Below, in pieces: positions 6,417 to 13,840 of a stretch of 42,634 nt of DNA. The DNA lies in assembly GCA_902777015.1 (NCBI GenBank), contig CACYSA010000022.1:1-42634 (forward strand). Direction: 5' to 3'. The stretch comes from an uncultured Erysipelotrichaceae bacterium (GTDB taxonomy: Bacteria > Bacillota_I > Bacilli_A > RFN20 > CAG-826). Both the position numbers and the translations under genes were made by a program. Positions within the stretch are counted from its first letter, which is position 1. Every line of letters begins with the position of its first letter. The notes below the pieces were generated by a model. It did no database searches, had not been told where the DNA came from, and was given only the letters and a program-made list of their open reading frames with translations.

Positions 6417-9254
6417 TTATTCGTAATGCTCCTTCTTTAATACTTTTTTAAGATAATAGCCAGTATAAGAAGCTTTGTTGTTCGCCACTTCTTCAGGTGT
6501 ACCAGTAGCGATAATCTTACCACCAGCATCTCCACCTTCTGGACCTAAATCAATAATATAATCAGCGACTTTAATCACATCGAGATTGTGTTCAATGACT
6601 AAAACAGTATCTCCATGATCAACGATACGCTGTAATACTTTAATTAAACGTTTAACGTCATCAGTGTGTAAACCAGTTGTTGGTTCATCAAGAATATATA
6701 ATGTTTTACCTGTTGGACGTTTTTGTAATTCACTAGCGAGTTTAACACGTTGTGCTTCACCACCACTTAAAGTAGTAGCAGGTTGACCTAATTTAATATA
6801 GCCTAGACCAACATCATATAATGTTTGGATTCTTTTCACTAATGATGGTCTATTAGCGAAGAAATGTAATGCATCTTCGACAGTCATTTCTAAAACATCA
6901 TAAATGCTCTTACCTTTATAGGTGACTTGCAATGTTTCTTCGTTATAGCGTTTGCCGTTACATGCATCGCATTTAACATAAACATCTGGTAAGAAATTCA
7001 TTGGAATACGAGTGACACCCGCACCACCACATTTTTCACATCTACCACCTTCAACGTTAAAGGAGAATCTACCTTTATCGTAGCCTCTTGCTTTAGCTTC
7101 AACAGTCTCCGCGAATAATGTTCTAATATCATCAAATAGTTTGACGTATGTTGCAGGGTTACTTCTTGGTGTTCGACCAATTGGTTCTTGTGTAATATCG
7201 ATAACTTTATCTATATTTTCAAAACCAGTGATTGATTTCACTTCGCCCGCGAAAGCAGGTTCGCCAGTAAAGTGTTCTGTTAAATGATTAAATAGTGTTT
7301 GGTTGATAAGTGAAGACTTGCCACTTCCAGAAACACCAGTAACAGCGACAAATTTACCTAAAGGTATATCGACGTTAACTTTCTTTAAGTTATTACAGTT
7401 CGCACCTTTAATGGATATGAACTTACCATTACCTTCTCTTCTATTTTTAGGAATAGCGATATATTCTCTTTCAGATAAGTAGGCTCCAGTAATGCTATTT
7501 TTATTTTGTTCGATTTCTTTTGGTGTGCCTGCGGCCACGACTTCACCACCATGGACACCCGCACCTGGACCAATATCAACAACATAGTCAGCGCTTCTGA
7601 TCATTTCTTCATCGTGTTCAACAACGATTAATGTATTACCGATATCTCTCATCTCTTTCATTGTTTTGATGAGCTTTTCACTGTCTCTAGAATGTAAACC
7701 AATAGAAGGTTCATCCATGACATATAAGACACCAGTTAATTTGCTACCAATTTGAGTGGCTAATCTAATACGTTGTGATTCACCACCACTTAAAGTCATA
7801 GCAAGACGTGATAATGTTAGATATTCTAAACCGACATCACATAAGAAAGATGTACGATTACTTACTTCTTTTAAAACTAAATCCGCGATCTTATTTTCAG
7901 ATTCGCTTAATTTATTTGGTAATGTTCCTACCCACGCTTTTAATTCTTTAAGTTGTAAAGCAGAGACATCATAAATGTTCTTATTATCAATCTTCACACT
8001 TAATGCAGCGTCATTTAATCTACGACCATGACATGTCGTACATTCATGGTCACCCATAAATGTTTCATAGTAGTCTCTCATCCAATCAGAAGTTGTTTCG
8101 TTATATAATCTTTCGATTTTAGATTTGATACCTTCAATGACTTGATTTCTATGCATGGTGTTACCACTGCTAGATTTAAGAGTGTATTGATGGGCAACTG
8201 GAGAACCATATAAAACAATATGTTGTTGTTCTACGGTTAAATCATTCCAAGGTTTATCCATTGGAACTTTATATAAATTACAAAGTAAAACAAATTCAGT
8301 CCATTCTAAGTTTTGACTACCGACGATATGGGCTAAGTATTTAATACAGCCTTCATTAATTGATAATTTTGGATTAGGAATGAGTTTACGAATCTCCACT
8401 TCTCTTTTCATACCTAAGCCACGGCAATCAGGACAGAAGCCTAATGGTGAGTTAAAAGAGAATAAACGTGGTTCCACTCTTGGAACAGAGAAACCACATT
8501 TAGGACATGTGTGTTTATCGGATAATAATCTTTCTTCGTTATTAGCGAGAATGATTAATAAACCTCTAGAGAAGTTAAGGCATGTTTCAATAGATTCAAA
8601 TACACGACTTCTAATATCTGGTTTAATAATTAATCTATCAACGACAATATCAATACTATGTTTTTTGTTCTTTTCTAAGGCAGGCACTTCTTCAAGTGTC
8701 ATGATGGCACCATCGACTCTGACACGATTAAAGCCATCTTTTCTAATCTTATCTAAAACATCTTTTTGTGTACCTTTTTCAGCGTGAACAATTGGTGATA
8801 ATAATTGAATCTTAGTGCCTTCTGGATAGGCCATTACGACATCAGTCATCATCGTGACAGAAAAAGAAATAATTGGTTCATTATGATTTGGACAATATGG
8901 AATACCAATACGACCAAACAATAATCTTAAATAGTCATATATTTCAGTGACTGTACCAACTGTACTTCTTGGGTTATGTGACACTGATTTTTGATCAATG
9001 GCGATACTTGGTGATAAGCCTTCGATAGCGTCAACATCTGGCTTATCGAAGTTACCTAAAAACTGTCTAGCGTAGCTAGATAATGATTCCATGTATCTTC
9101 TTTGGCCTTCAGCGAAGATCGTATCGAACGCTAAAGTGGATTTACCAGAACCTGATAAACCAGAAAAAACAATTAATGAATCTTTTGGTAAAGAGACATC
9201 AATGTTCTTTAAATTATTTTCTCTAGCGCCTTTAATAATAATTTTCTTTTCCAT
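6417..9254 (-). CDS. uvrA: Excinuclease ABC subunit A
   Basis: A 945-residue damage-recognition ATPase of nucleotide excision repair, complete. Two ABC modules are visible: Walker A GLSGSGKSTLAF (~residue 32) with signature LSGGESQR (~490), and Walker A GVSGSGKSS (~643) with signature LSGGEAQR (~830). Zinc sites CPKCGF...CPDCRG (~251-278) and CEKCGG...CDACNG (~743-770) are intact. It is the first gene of uvrA-lgt-HAD-trxB. No clear Shine-Dalgarno precedes the ATG; an extended -10 (TGATAAAAT, 9271-9279) gives a leader of about ten bases. uvrB is not in the window. Confidence 0.97.
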   Translation of the reverse strand: MEKKIIIKGARENNLKNIDVSLPKDSLIVFSGLSGSGKSTLAFDTIFAEGQRRYMESLSSYARQFLGNFDKPDVDAIEGLSPSIAIDQKSVSHNPRSTVGTVTEIYDYLRLLFGRIGIPYCPNHNEPIISFSVTMMTDVVMAYPEGTKIQLLSPIVHAEKGTQKDVLDKIRKDGFNRVRVDGAIMTLEEVPALEKNKKHSIDIVVDRLIIKPDIRSRVFESIETCLNFSRGLLIILANNEERLLSDKHTCPKCGFSVPRVEPRLFSFNSPLGFCPDCRGLGMKREVEIRKLIPNPKLSINEGCIKYLAHIVGSQNLEWTEFVLLCNLYKVPMDKPWNDLTVEQQHIVLYGSPVAHQYTLKSSSGNTMHRNQVIEGIKSKIERLYNETTSDWMRDYYETFMGDHECTTCHGRRLNDAALSVKIDNKNIYDVSALQLKELKAWVGTLPNKLSESENKIADLVLKEVSNRTSFLCDVGLEYLTLSRLAMTLSGGESQRIRLATQIGSKLTGVLYVMDEPSIGLHSRDSEKLIKTMKEMRDIGNTLIVVEHDEEMIRSADYVVDIGPGAGVHGGEVVAAGTPKEIEQNKNSITGAYLSEREYIAIPKNRREGNGKFISIKGANCNNLKKVNVDIPLGKFVAVTGVSGSGKSSLINQTLFNHLTEHFTGEPAFAGEVKSITGFENIDKVIDITQEPIGRTPRSNPATYVKLFDDIRTLFAETVEAKARGYDKGRFSFNVEGGRCEKCGGAGVTRIPMNFLPDVYVKCDACNGKRYNEETLQVTYKGKSIYDVLEMTVEDALHFFANRPSLVKRIQTLYDVGLGYIKLGQPATTLSGGEAQRVKLASELQKRPTGKTLYILDEPTTGLHTDDVKRLIKVLQRIVDHGDTVLVIEHNLDVIKVADYIIDLGPEGGDAGGKIIATGTPEEVANNKASYTGYYLKKVLKKEHYE

Positions 9255-9270
9255 ATGTGTAATCTTCGAT

Positions 9271-9279
9271 ATTTTATCA
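9271..9279 (-). promoter_or_regulatory. Extended -10 promoter of uvrA
   Basis: Minus-strand TGATAAAAT, identical to the whiA element, lies 16 bases before the uvrA ATG. The 17-base-spaced -35 position (TAGTTA) is a poor match. An imperfect AT-rich inverted repeat overlaps it but does not match the Bacillus LexA box, so SOS control is not claimed. Confidence 0.45.
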
Positions 9280-9363
9280 AATATTCGAAAATATAACTAT
9301 ATAAAAGCAATTTTCTAGAATAATAGGTGGCAAATTGTAATGATTATATCAGGAAGAATAATT

Positions 9364-9528
9364 ATGAAACGTATTGCTATTGAAGAATTTGAAAAGGATT
9401 TTGATTATTATTTAGAGCTTTCTAAAAAAGAAGATGTCTATATTTTGAAAGATAAAAAGGATATCGCTGTATGTATAAGCCCTGAACAATATCGTCCCAT
9501 TCAATTATTGAAAGAAAACATAAAGTAA
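9364..9528 (+). CDS. Orphan Phd/YefM-like antitoxin
   Basis: A 54-residue protein starting MKRIAIEEFEKDFDYYLEL, followed by KKEDVYILKDKKDIAVCISPEQY. This is the Phd/YefM pattern: an N-terminal DNA-binding alpha/beta domain with V.I...K..AV.ISP. No toxin gene follows; a terminator begins at its stop codon, so it is a solitary antitoxin-like regulator or the remnant of a pair. Start chosen at 9364 because AGGAAG lies 7 bases upstream; an earlier ATG at 9340 with AGGTGG would add eight residues. It is divergent from uvrA. Confidence 0.6.
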   Translation: MKRIAIEEFEKDFDYYLELSKKEDVYILKDKKDIAVCISPEQYRPIQLLKENIK

Positions 9529-9556
9529 AACAAGCACTCATCGAAAGCGCTTGTTT
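9528..9556. terminator. Bidirectional rho-independent terminator
   Basis: Stem AAACAAGC/GCTTGTTT (9528-9535 with 9549-9556), 13-base loop, T-rich tract on both strands (TTTTTATTT forward, TTTTACTTT reverse). It serves the plus-strand Phd-like gene and the convergent esterase gene. Confidence 0.8.
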
Positions 9557-9574
9557 TTATTTATAAAATTACGA

Positions 9575-10651
9575 TTAGTCTAACAAATTGTTATCGATAA
9601 TGACTTGACCATATGCCATACCAAGTCTTAATGAACTCTTGGTATTGTAGTGCATGCTGTCACCACCTGGGTTGCCTGGTTTTAATTCATTAGCGTCAAC
9701 TTTTTCTTCAGCGTTGGCGTATGTATCAACGATGAAGTTCATATCGTTAGAATCTGCGAATTGTTGTTTTTGAGCGTTCATATCCGCTGGTTTTGTCCAG
9801 GCGGTTTTTGGATTACTGCCTTGATAGACCATACCATCGATGAAAGCAATATTAGCACCATCACCTTTTCTAGCATAATCTTTGAAGTCTTCTCTGAATT
9901 GGCCAACCATGTCGCCTAATCTTTGAGCGTAGCTAGCGGTTTTTGTGCCACCATCGCAGTCACTTTCACCTTGATGCCAGACCCAACCTTTGATAACTGG
10001 TTTTAAACCCATATCTTCGATAAGCTTTAAGTTGTTTTCTAAGAATGGTTTAGCAAATGTGTTATATAAGTTGATTTCTGGGAAGTTACCGCTCGAATCT
10101 TTCACTGGCCAGTTATATTTGGTTCCACTTTGAGCAAAGCCTGAACCATTAGAAGCCATCTTTACTAAGAAGATTGGTTTTTCTTCAGTGGCTTTATCTT
10201 TTAAAGCATAGGCTAAACCAAATTCTGGACCCATGTTTGTGCCTGATTTGCCGTTAAAGTTACCAAAGCCTGGAACAGTATCAATGAATTTACCAGCAAA
10301 TTGATTATCTGCGTTTGTGTAAGATTGAAGCTTGGAGTTCTTTTCTAATTTGGTGTGATCAAGTTCACCATAACCGGCGCAGTAGACAGATGACTGTACT
10401 GTCTTCATGCCAGCGGCGACTGTATCATAATCTTCTAATCCTAAATCAGTAAATGCTTTCTTTAAGTTAGTGGCACTGCAGCTTGAGTTGCCTTGCATAT
10501 TTGATTGACCAGAAAGAAGGAAGACTGATACTTCGTTCGGATCTTTTTCTGGTTCTTTAGATGTATCACCACCAGCGTTATTATTACATCCTGTAATACT
10601 CATAGCTAAAAAAGCGACACCTAATAAAATAGATTTTCTAAAACTTTTCAT
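9575..10651 (-). CDS. Secreted lipoprotein esterase, sialate O-acetylesterase (SASA/DUF303, CE6-like) family
   Basis: A 358-residue surface lipoprotein. The signal peptide ends in the lipobox SITGC (Cys ~22). The SGNH-type hydrolase carries LLSGQSNMQG with nucleophile Ser ~50, GWVWHQGESDCDG (~227) and DSMHYN with the catalytic Asp/His near residue 333. This family removes O-acetyl groups from sialic acids or xylan-type carbohydrates, so a role in processing host mucin or plant glycans is likely; the substrate cannot be told. Good ribosome site AGGAGATAACT before the ATG. Monocistronic, with its own promoter and palindromic operator (10688-10715). No sialic acid genes are nearby. Confidence 0.88.
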   Translation of the reverse strand: MKSFRKSILLGVAFLAMSITGCNNNAGGDTSKEPEKDPNEVSVFLLSGQSNMQGNSSCSATNLKKAFTDLGLEDYDTVAAGMKTVQSSVYCAGYGELDHTKLEKNSKLQSYTNADNQFAGKFIDTVPGFGNFNGKSGTNMGPEFGLAYALKDKATEEKPIFLVKMASNGSGFAQSGTKYNWPVKDSSGNFPEINLYNTFAKPFLENNLKLIEDMGLKPVIKGWVWHQGESDCDGGTKTASYAQRLGDMVGQFREDFKDYARKGDGANIAFIDGMVYQGSNPKTAWTKPADMNAQKQQFADSNDMNFIVDTYANAEEKVDANELKPGNPGGDSMHYNTKSSLRLGMAYGQVIIDNNLLD

Positions 10652-10687
10652 AGTTATCTCCTACAAAATTCCTTAATGTTGTTTATT

Positions 10688-10715
10688 ATTGTATCACTTA
10701 TCTAGGATAAGACAA
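10688..10715 (-). promoter_or_regulatory. Esterase promoter with spacer operator
   Basis: Minus strand: -35 TTGTCT (10710-10715), 16-base spacer, extended -10 TGATACAAT (box 10688-10693). The inverted repeat CTTATC-CTA-GATAAG (10697-10711) fills the spacer and overlaps the -35 box. Its CTTAT...ATAAG ends resemble those in the gap spacer palindrome. Confidence 0.7.
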
Positions 10716-10725
10716 TTGTAATTGG

Positions 10726-11358
10726 TTAATCTTGGATACAAAATAAAAACTCCCCTTTAAGAGGAGTATAGATTTCATGGTCGGAACGATCAGATTTGAA
10801 CTGACGACCCCTTCCACCCCAAGGAAGTGCGCTACCAAGCTGCGCTACGTCCCGATGACGTAATGTCATTCGTTTGATTATTTTATCAGTGTTATGGTCA
10901 GTAACGATATCAATATGATTAAAGAATTCTTTTTCTGCTTCCCCTGGCATTTCAAAAGCGTCAATTAGTTTCAATAAAGCATCTTCAGGAATAGGGAATT
11001 CTCTTTCTTTATTTTGTTTTAAAACTAGGTCTTTATCGATATGAAAACAGACTAAATCTACTTCATCATATAAATCTTTATATGGTTTAACATTATCAAC
11101 GCGATATTCTTTCTTTGCGTTAGTAGCGTCCATAATAACAATGCCGTTTTTATCTTCACTATATGTTTTCACTAATGAATAAAAAATCTTCCACACTAAA
11201 GTGTCTTGGCTAAGGTCTTGTTGATTGCCACATATTTCTTTTCTAATTTGGTCACTAGAAATGATATAGACATGTTTTTCTTTATCTTCTCTTAAAGCAT
11301 TAGAAAAATAACTTTTACCACTACCAGGAACGCCAGAAAGAACAATTAATCGATTCAT
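10726..11358 (-). CDS. P-loop kinase/AAA_33-like ATPase whose frame continues through tRNA-Pro
   Basis: The first 168 codons encode a compact P-loop protein: LSGVPGSGKSYFSNAL (Walker A, residues ~6-20), SSDQIRKEICG, and VIMDATNAKKEYR as the Walker B-like strand, then a C-terminal lid (KEREFPIPED). This fits the AAA_33 group of small nucleotide or polynucleotide kinases; the substrate is unknown. No stop occurs before the tRNA: codons 169 onwards read the tRNA-Pro and the following terminator in the same direction, to a stop at 10726. The last ~42 residues are therefore unlikely to be a designed protein part. An upstream TTG at 11370 is an alternative start; neither start has a good ribosome site. 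Confidence 0.6.
   Translation of the reverse strand: MNRLIVLSGVPGSGKSYFSNALREDKEKHVYIISSDQIRKEICGNQQDLSQDTLVWKIFYSLVKTYSEDKNGIVIMDATNAKKEYRVDNVKPYKDLYDEVDLVCFHIDKDLVLKQNKEREFPIPEDALLKLIDAFEMPGEAEKEFFNHIDIVTDHNTDKIIKRMTLRHRDVAQLGSALPWGGRGRQFKSDRSDHEIYTPLKGEFLFCIQD
10749..10767 (-). terminator. Terminator downstream of tRNA-Pro
   Basis: Minus-strand ACTCCTCT-TAA-AGGGGAGT, an 8-bp stem including one T-G pair with a 3-base loop, followed by TTTTTATTTT. It lies inside the nominal 3' end of the kinase frame. Confidence 0.85.
10778..10854 (-). tRNA. tRNA-Pro(GGG)
   Basis: 77 bases with encoded CCA. Acceptor CGGGACG/CGTTCCG (one G-T pair), D arm GCGC...GCGC, anticodon stem CTTCC/GGAAG with loop TTGGGGT (anticodon GGG, G37 as expected for proline), T arm GTCAG-TTCAAAT-CTGAT. 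It directly continues the kinase frame without a separate promoter that I can see, so it may be processed from the kinase transcript. Confidence 0.93.
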
Positions 11359-11376
11359 AATTTTAGGCAAAGAAAA

Positions 11377-11396
11377 AGTGAATAATTAAATTCACT
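11377..11396 (-). terminator. Terminator after the 129-residue gene
   Basis: Minus-strand stem AGTGAAT/ATTCACT with 6-base loop followed by TTTTTCTTT. It ends only about 6-12 bases before the kinase start, so the kinase must rely on read-through or on a promoter I cannot identify. Confidence 0.65.
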
Positions 11397-11413
11397 ATTT
11401 CATTTTAGTTATC

Positions 11414-11803
11414 TTATTTTGCTAAACGCTTTTCAACTTCAGCGTTTAAATCACCATCCGCTAAGGCAACTTCTAATAAAGCGATGACATCTTCTTCAGC
11501 AAGAAGACCGCTCTTAACGACTTTGCGAGTAGCTTTCTTTAAGTCTTTTTTAATGACTTTTAATAATGCTTCATTTTCTTTTCTCACAGCGATTTTTCTT
11601 TTAACACTGCTTAAAAGAGCATCTGGGACGTATTGGGAGATGATTTTCTTTCCTTCACGCCATTGACGATAGCAATATGTATGACCGCTAATTTGTTTTA
11701 CGGAAATATAACCGCATGGTAAGTTAGCGATATTTTTTTGTACTTGTGCGTACTCTTCAATAATTTGGACAAGTGCTTCCACTTCTCTTAGATCTTTTTT
11801 CAT
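11414..11803 (-). CDS. Uncharacterised charged 129-residue protein
   Basis: Not assigned to a family. The N-terminal half has a probable helix (LREVEALVQIIEEYAQVQKNIANLP) then a small beta segment GYISVKQISGHTYCYRQWREGKKIISQYV, which resembles short domains found in proteins with the pattern G.....I.G..Y.Y.....G.K...YV. The C-terminal half is Lys/Glu-rich and helical, possibly coiled-coil (VKRKIAVRKENEALLKVIKKDLKKATRKVV). No signal peptide or membrane segment, so cytoplasmic. It has a near-consensus promoter (11832-11861) and a terminator of its own, indicating an independently and probably strongly expressed gene. Confidence 0.75.
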   Translation of the reverse strand: MKKDLREVEALVQIIEEYAQVQKNIANLPCGYISVKQISGHTYCYRQWREGKKIISQYVPDALLSSVKRKIAVRKENEALLKVIKKDLKKATRKVVKSGLLAEEDVIALLEVALADGDLNAEVEKRLAK

Positions 11804-11831
11804 AATTATAGTATCCTTAACCTACGAAAAC

Positions 11832-11861
11832 ATTATATAAAAAAACTTTTTATGATGTCAA
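11832..11861 (-). promoter_or_regulatory. Consensus sigma-A-type promoter of the 129-residue gene
   Basis: Minus strand TTGACA (11856-11861), 18-base spacer, TATAAT (11832-11837): both hexamers match consensus exactly. AAGGA lies 11 bases before the ATG at 11803. Confidence 0.85.
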
Positions 11862-11894
11862 CAATTCTTTTTTGAGGTTAGAAGAAAGAAAAAA

Positions 11895-11912
11895 GGTGAT
11901 ATTAATATCACC
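11895..11912 (-). terminator. Terminator of the NfeD/SPFH operon
   Basis: Perfect 18-base palindrome GGTGATATTAATATCACC followed on the minus strand by TTTTTTC. Confidence 0.85.
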
Positions 11913-11946
11913 TATTTTGTATTAAGCACTTAGGAATAAGTTCAAA

Positions 11947-12885
11947 TTATTCTTTAGTGACTTCTTTAATTGTTGAAGCAATAGCGCCGATCTTTTCTAA
12001 ATTGCTTGGCAAGAAAATCTTTGTGGCTTTTCCATCAGCAATCTTCGCTAAGGATTCATAGTATCTTAATGTCACAACGGCATCAATTGGTTTAGAAGCG
12101 TTGAGCATTTTAAGACCATCAGCTTCCGCTTCTCTAACGGAACGGATACCATCGGCTTCCGCTTTTTTCACTTGTCTTAATGATTCAGCTTCACCTTCAG
12201 CGCGTAAGATAGCCATTTGTTTTTCCGCTTCTGCGTTTAAGATAGCGGATTGTTTTTGACCTTCGGCAACGAGAATGGCGGATTGTTTTTGACCTTCGGC
12301 AAGAAGGATCTTTTCTCTTTTTTCACGTTCCGCTCTCATTTGTTTTTCCATGGCTTCACGGATATCTTTTGGAGGAAGAATGTTCTTCACTTCGACACGG
12401 TTAACTTTAATACCCCATGGGTCTGTCGCTTCATCTAAGATCTTTCTCATTTTTTCATTAATAAGTTCTCTAGAAGTTAAACATTCATCGAGTAATAATT
12501 CACCGATAATATTTCTTAATGTTGTCGCACTTAAGTAGTTAATCGCGCTCATTGGGTTTTCAACGCCGTACGCATATAATTTAGCGTCAGTGACGACATA
12601 GAAGACAACGGTATCAATTTGCATGGTAACGTTATCTTTAGTAATAACGGATTGTGGTTCAAAGTCTTTTACTTGTTCTTTCATAGAAACTCTCACAGCG
12701 ATTCTATCAAAGAATGGGAGTAACATATGAATACCCACACCCCATGTGGTGCGGTAAGCACCTAATCTTTCAACAATAACTTTTTCTGTTTGTTTTACGA
12801 TCTTAATGTTGCAGATGATAATCAATAAGAGAATGAACACTACAACGGATAAGATGACAACTAATGCAACTAGTACTGGTGGCAT
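11947..12885 (-). CDS. SPFH/Band 7 (stomatin/QmcA-like) membrane scaffold protein
   Basis: A 312-residue protein with an N-terminal membrane helix (residues ~5-27) followed by an SPFH domain (VIVERLGAYRTTWGVGIHMLLPFFDRI, then QSVITKDNVTMQID and INEKMRKILDEATDPWGIKVNRVEVKNI) and a long helical coiled-coil region. The coiled coil contains tandem repeats LAEGQKQSAIL, VAEGQKQSAIL, NAEAEKQMAIL. Such proteins form oligomeric assemblies at membrane microdomains and partner with NfeD proteins, whose gene is one base upstream. GAGGA lies 8 bases before the ATG, inside nfeD. Last gene of a three-gene operon. Confidence 0.92.
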   Translation of the reverse strand: MPPVLVALVVILSVVVFILLLIIICNIKIVKQTEKVIVERLGAYRTTWGVGIHMLLPFFDRIAVRVSMKEQVKDFEPQSVITKDNVTMQIDTVVFYVVTDAKLYAYGVENPMSAINYLSATTLRNIIGELLLDECLTSRELINEKMRKILDEATDPWGIKVNRVEVKNILPPKDIREAMEKQMRAEREKREKILLAEGQKQSAILVAEGQKQSAILNAEAEKQMAILRAEGEAESLRQVKKAEADGIRSVREAEADGLKMLNASKPIDAVVTLRYYESLAKIADGKATKIFLPSNLEKIGAIASTIKEVTKE

Positions 12886-12886
12886 T

Positions 12887-13333
12887 TTATTTTTCCTCTA
12901 CTTTCTTAACAACTAACTTGTTACCGACAATTGTGACGACTTCCACCACGCTTCCTTTAGCGATGGTTTCTTTATCGTCGTTACTTACTGCTGTCCATGA
13001 GACATCGTTGATCTTGCATGAACCAGCAGAGAATGGTGAGATTTCTTCTTGAAGAAGTCCTCTTTTGCCAACATAACTATCAACATTAGATTTGACTGTG
13101 TTACGTTTTAATAACTTTTTAGAAATTGGTCTAATAGTGATAAGGGCAATCAAAGAGACCACAACGAAGACAATAATTTCGACCCAGAATGGGACTTTAG
13201 GGATGAAGGAAACGATGAGTGCAGCAAGAGCGCCAATCGCAAACCATATTGACACTAATGCGGGGCCTAGGGCCTCAATAAAAACCATAATGACCATCAG
13301 AGACAGCCATACAATCCACATAAATTCTTCCAT
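12887..13333 (-). CDS. NfeD-like membrane protein
   Basis: A 148-residue short-form NfeD. Three predicted membrane helices lie in the first ~75 residues (WIVWLSLMVIMVFIEALGP, LVSIWFAIGALAALIVSFI, FWVEIIVFVVVSLIALITI), followed by an OB-fold soluble domain: DSYVGKRGLLQEEISPFSAGSCKINDVSWTAVS and IAKGSVVEVVTIVGNKLVVKK. It lacks the ClpP-like protease domain of long NfeD. NfeD proteins work with SPFH partners in membrane quality control or microdomain organisation. It is directly followed by the SPFH gene. Confidence 0.9.
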   Translation of the reverse strand: MEEFMWIVWLSLMVIMVFIEALGPALVSIWFAIGALAALIVSFIPKVPFWVEIIVFVVVSLIALITIRPISKKLLKRNTVKSNVDSYVGKRGLLQEEISPFSAGSCKINDVSWTAVSNDDKETIAKGSVVEVVTIVGNKLVVKKVEEK

Positions 13334-13339
13334 AAAAAA

Positions 13340-13705
13340 CTACTTATCTCCTGTCTGAATGATGAGAACGTTCTCGACACTATCCCATCTGGTTTCGTAT
13401 TGTACTGGCTTGTTGGATAATTGAATTCTTAAAACTTCGCTGATTTGCTTGAGCAGCTGCACTGAAGAAATACGAGCGAAACTCTTATGGAATTCAATCT
13501 TTAGCAAACAACATTCGTCTAATTTACCTGACTCCACGACTTCTTTAGTAAGTGGCATAACGATGATATTATTCTTATCATCCATACCAACTTGCACTTT
13601 GAAGGCAGTATCAAGAGGATACATCGCTGTGGTATTTAAAGTGATGTTATTTGCGTATAAAGAAGCAACGCCATTTCGATCTTTAACGTTGAACCATTTA
13701 ATCAT
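13340..13705 (-). CDS. Uncharacterised 121-residue protein, first gene of the NfeD/SPFH operon
   Basis: Not recognised. It begins MIKWFNVKDRNGVASLYANN and contains NNIIVMPLTKEVVESGKLDECCLLKIEFHKSFARIS, a beta-strand-rich pattern without signal peptide or membrane helix. Start chosen at 13705 because a full AAGGAGG lies 8 bases upstream; an earlier in-frame ATG at 13735 would add ten residues and lies inside the promoter region. It ends six bases before nfeD and shares its promoter, so it may act with, or regulate, the membrane pair. Confidence 0.75.
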   Translation of the reverse strand: MIKWFNVKDRNGVASLYANNITLNTTAMYPLDTAFKVQVGMDDKNNIIVMPLTKEVVESGKLDECCLLKIEFHKSFARISSVQLLKQISEVLRIQLSNKPVQYETRWDSVENVLIIQTGDK

Positions 13706-13726
13706 ATTAGGATCCTCCTTACCATA

Positions 13727-13755
13727 AATATACATTTTTATACATACTAATTCAA
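13727..13755 (-). promoter_or_regulatory. Promoter of the 121-residue/NfeD/SPFH operon
   Basis: Minus strand TTGAAT (13750-13755), 17-base spacer, TATATT (13727-13732), about 21 bases before the ATG. Confidence 0.65.
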
Positions 13756-13796
13756 GATTTTAATTTAAATTTACAAAAACCCACAAATAAAGAAAA

Positions 13797-13816
13797 GGTA
13801 GCACCGTAATGCTACC
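13797..13816 (-). terminator. nifJ terminator
   Basis: Minus-strand stem GGTAGCA/TGCTACC with 6-base loop, followed by TTTTCTTT. Confidence 0.85.
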
Positions 13817-13840
13817 TATTTCAATTTAGTTTTAATGGTA

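Noticed and set aside
6417..9254. Overlapping open frames inside uvrA on both strands
   Set aside because: Shadows of a conserved gene; no independent evidence.
9255..9300. LexA/SOS box in front of uvrA
   Set aside because: The AT-rich imperfect inverted repeat lacks the GAAC...GTTC core of Bacillus-type SOS boxes.
10726..10854. C-terminal ~42 residues of the kinase frame as a real protein domain
   Set aside because: They are translations of tRNA-Pro and the terminator; the RNA features explain the bases.
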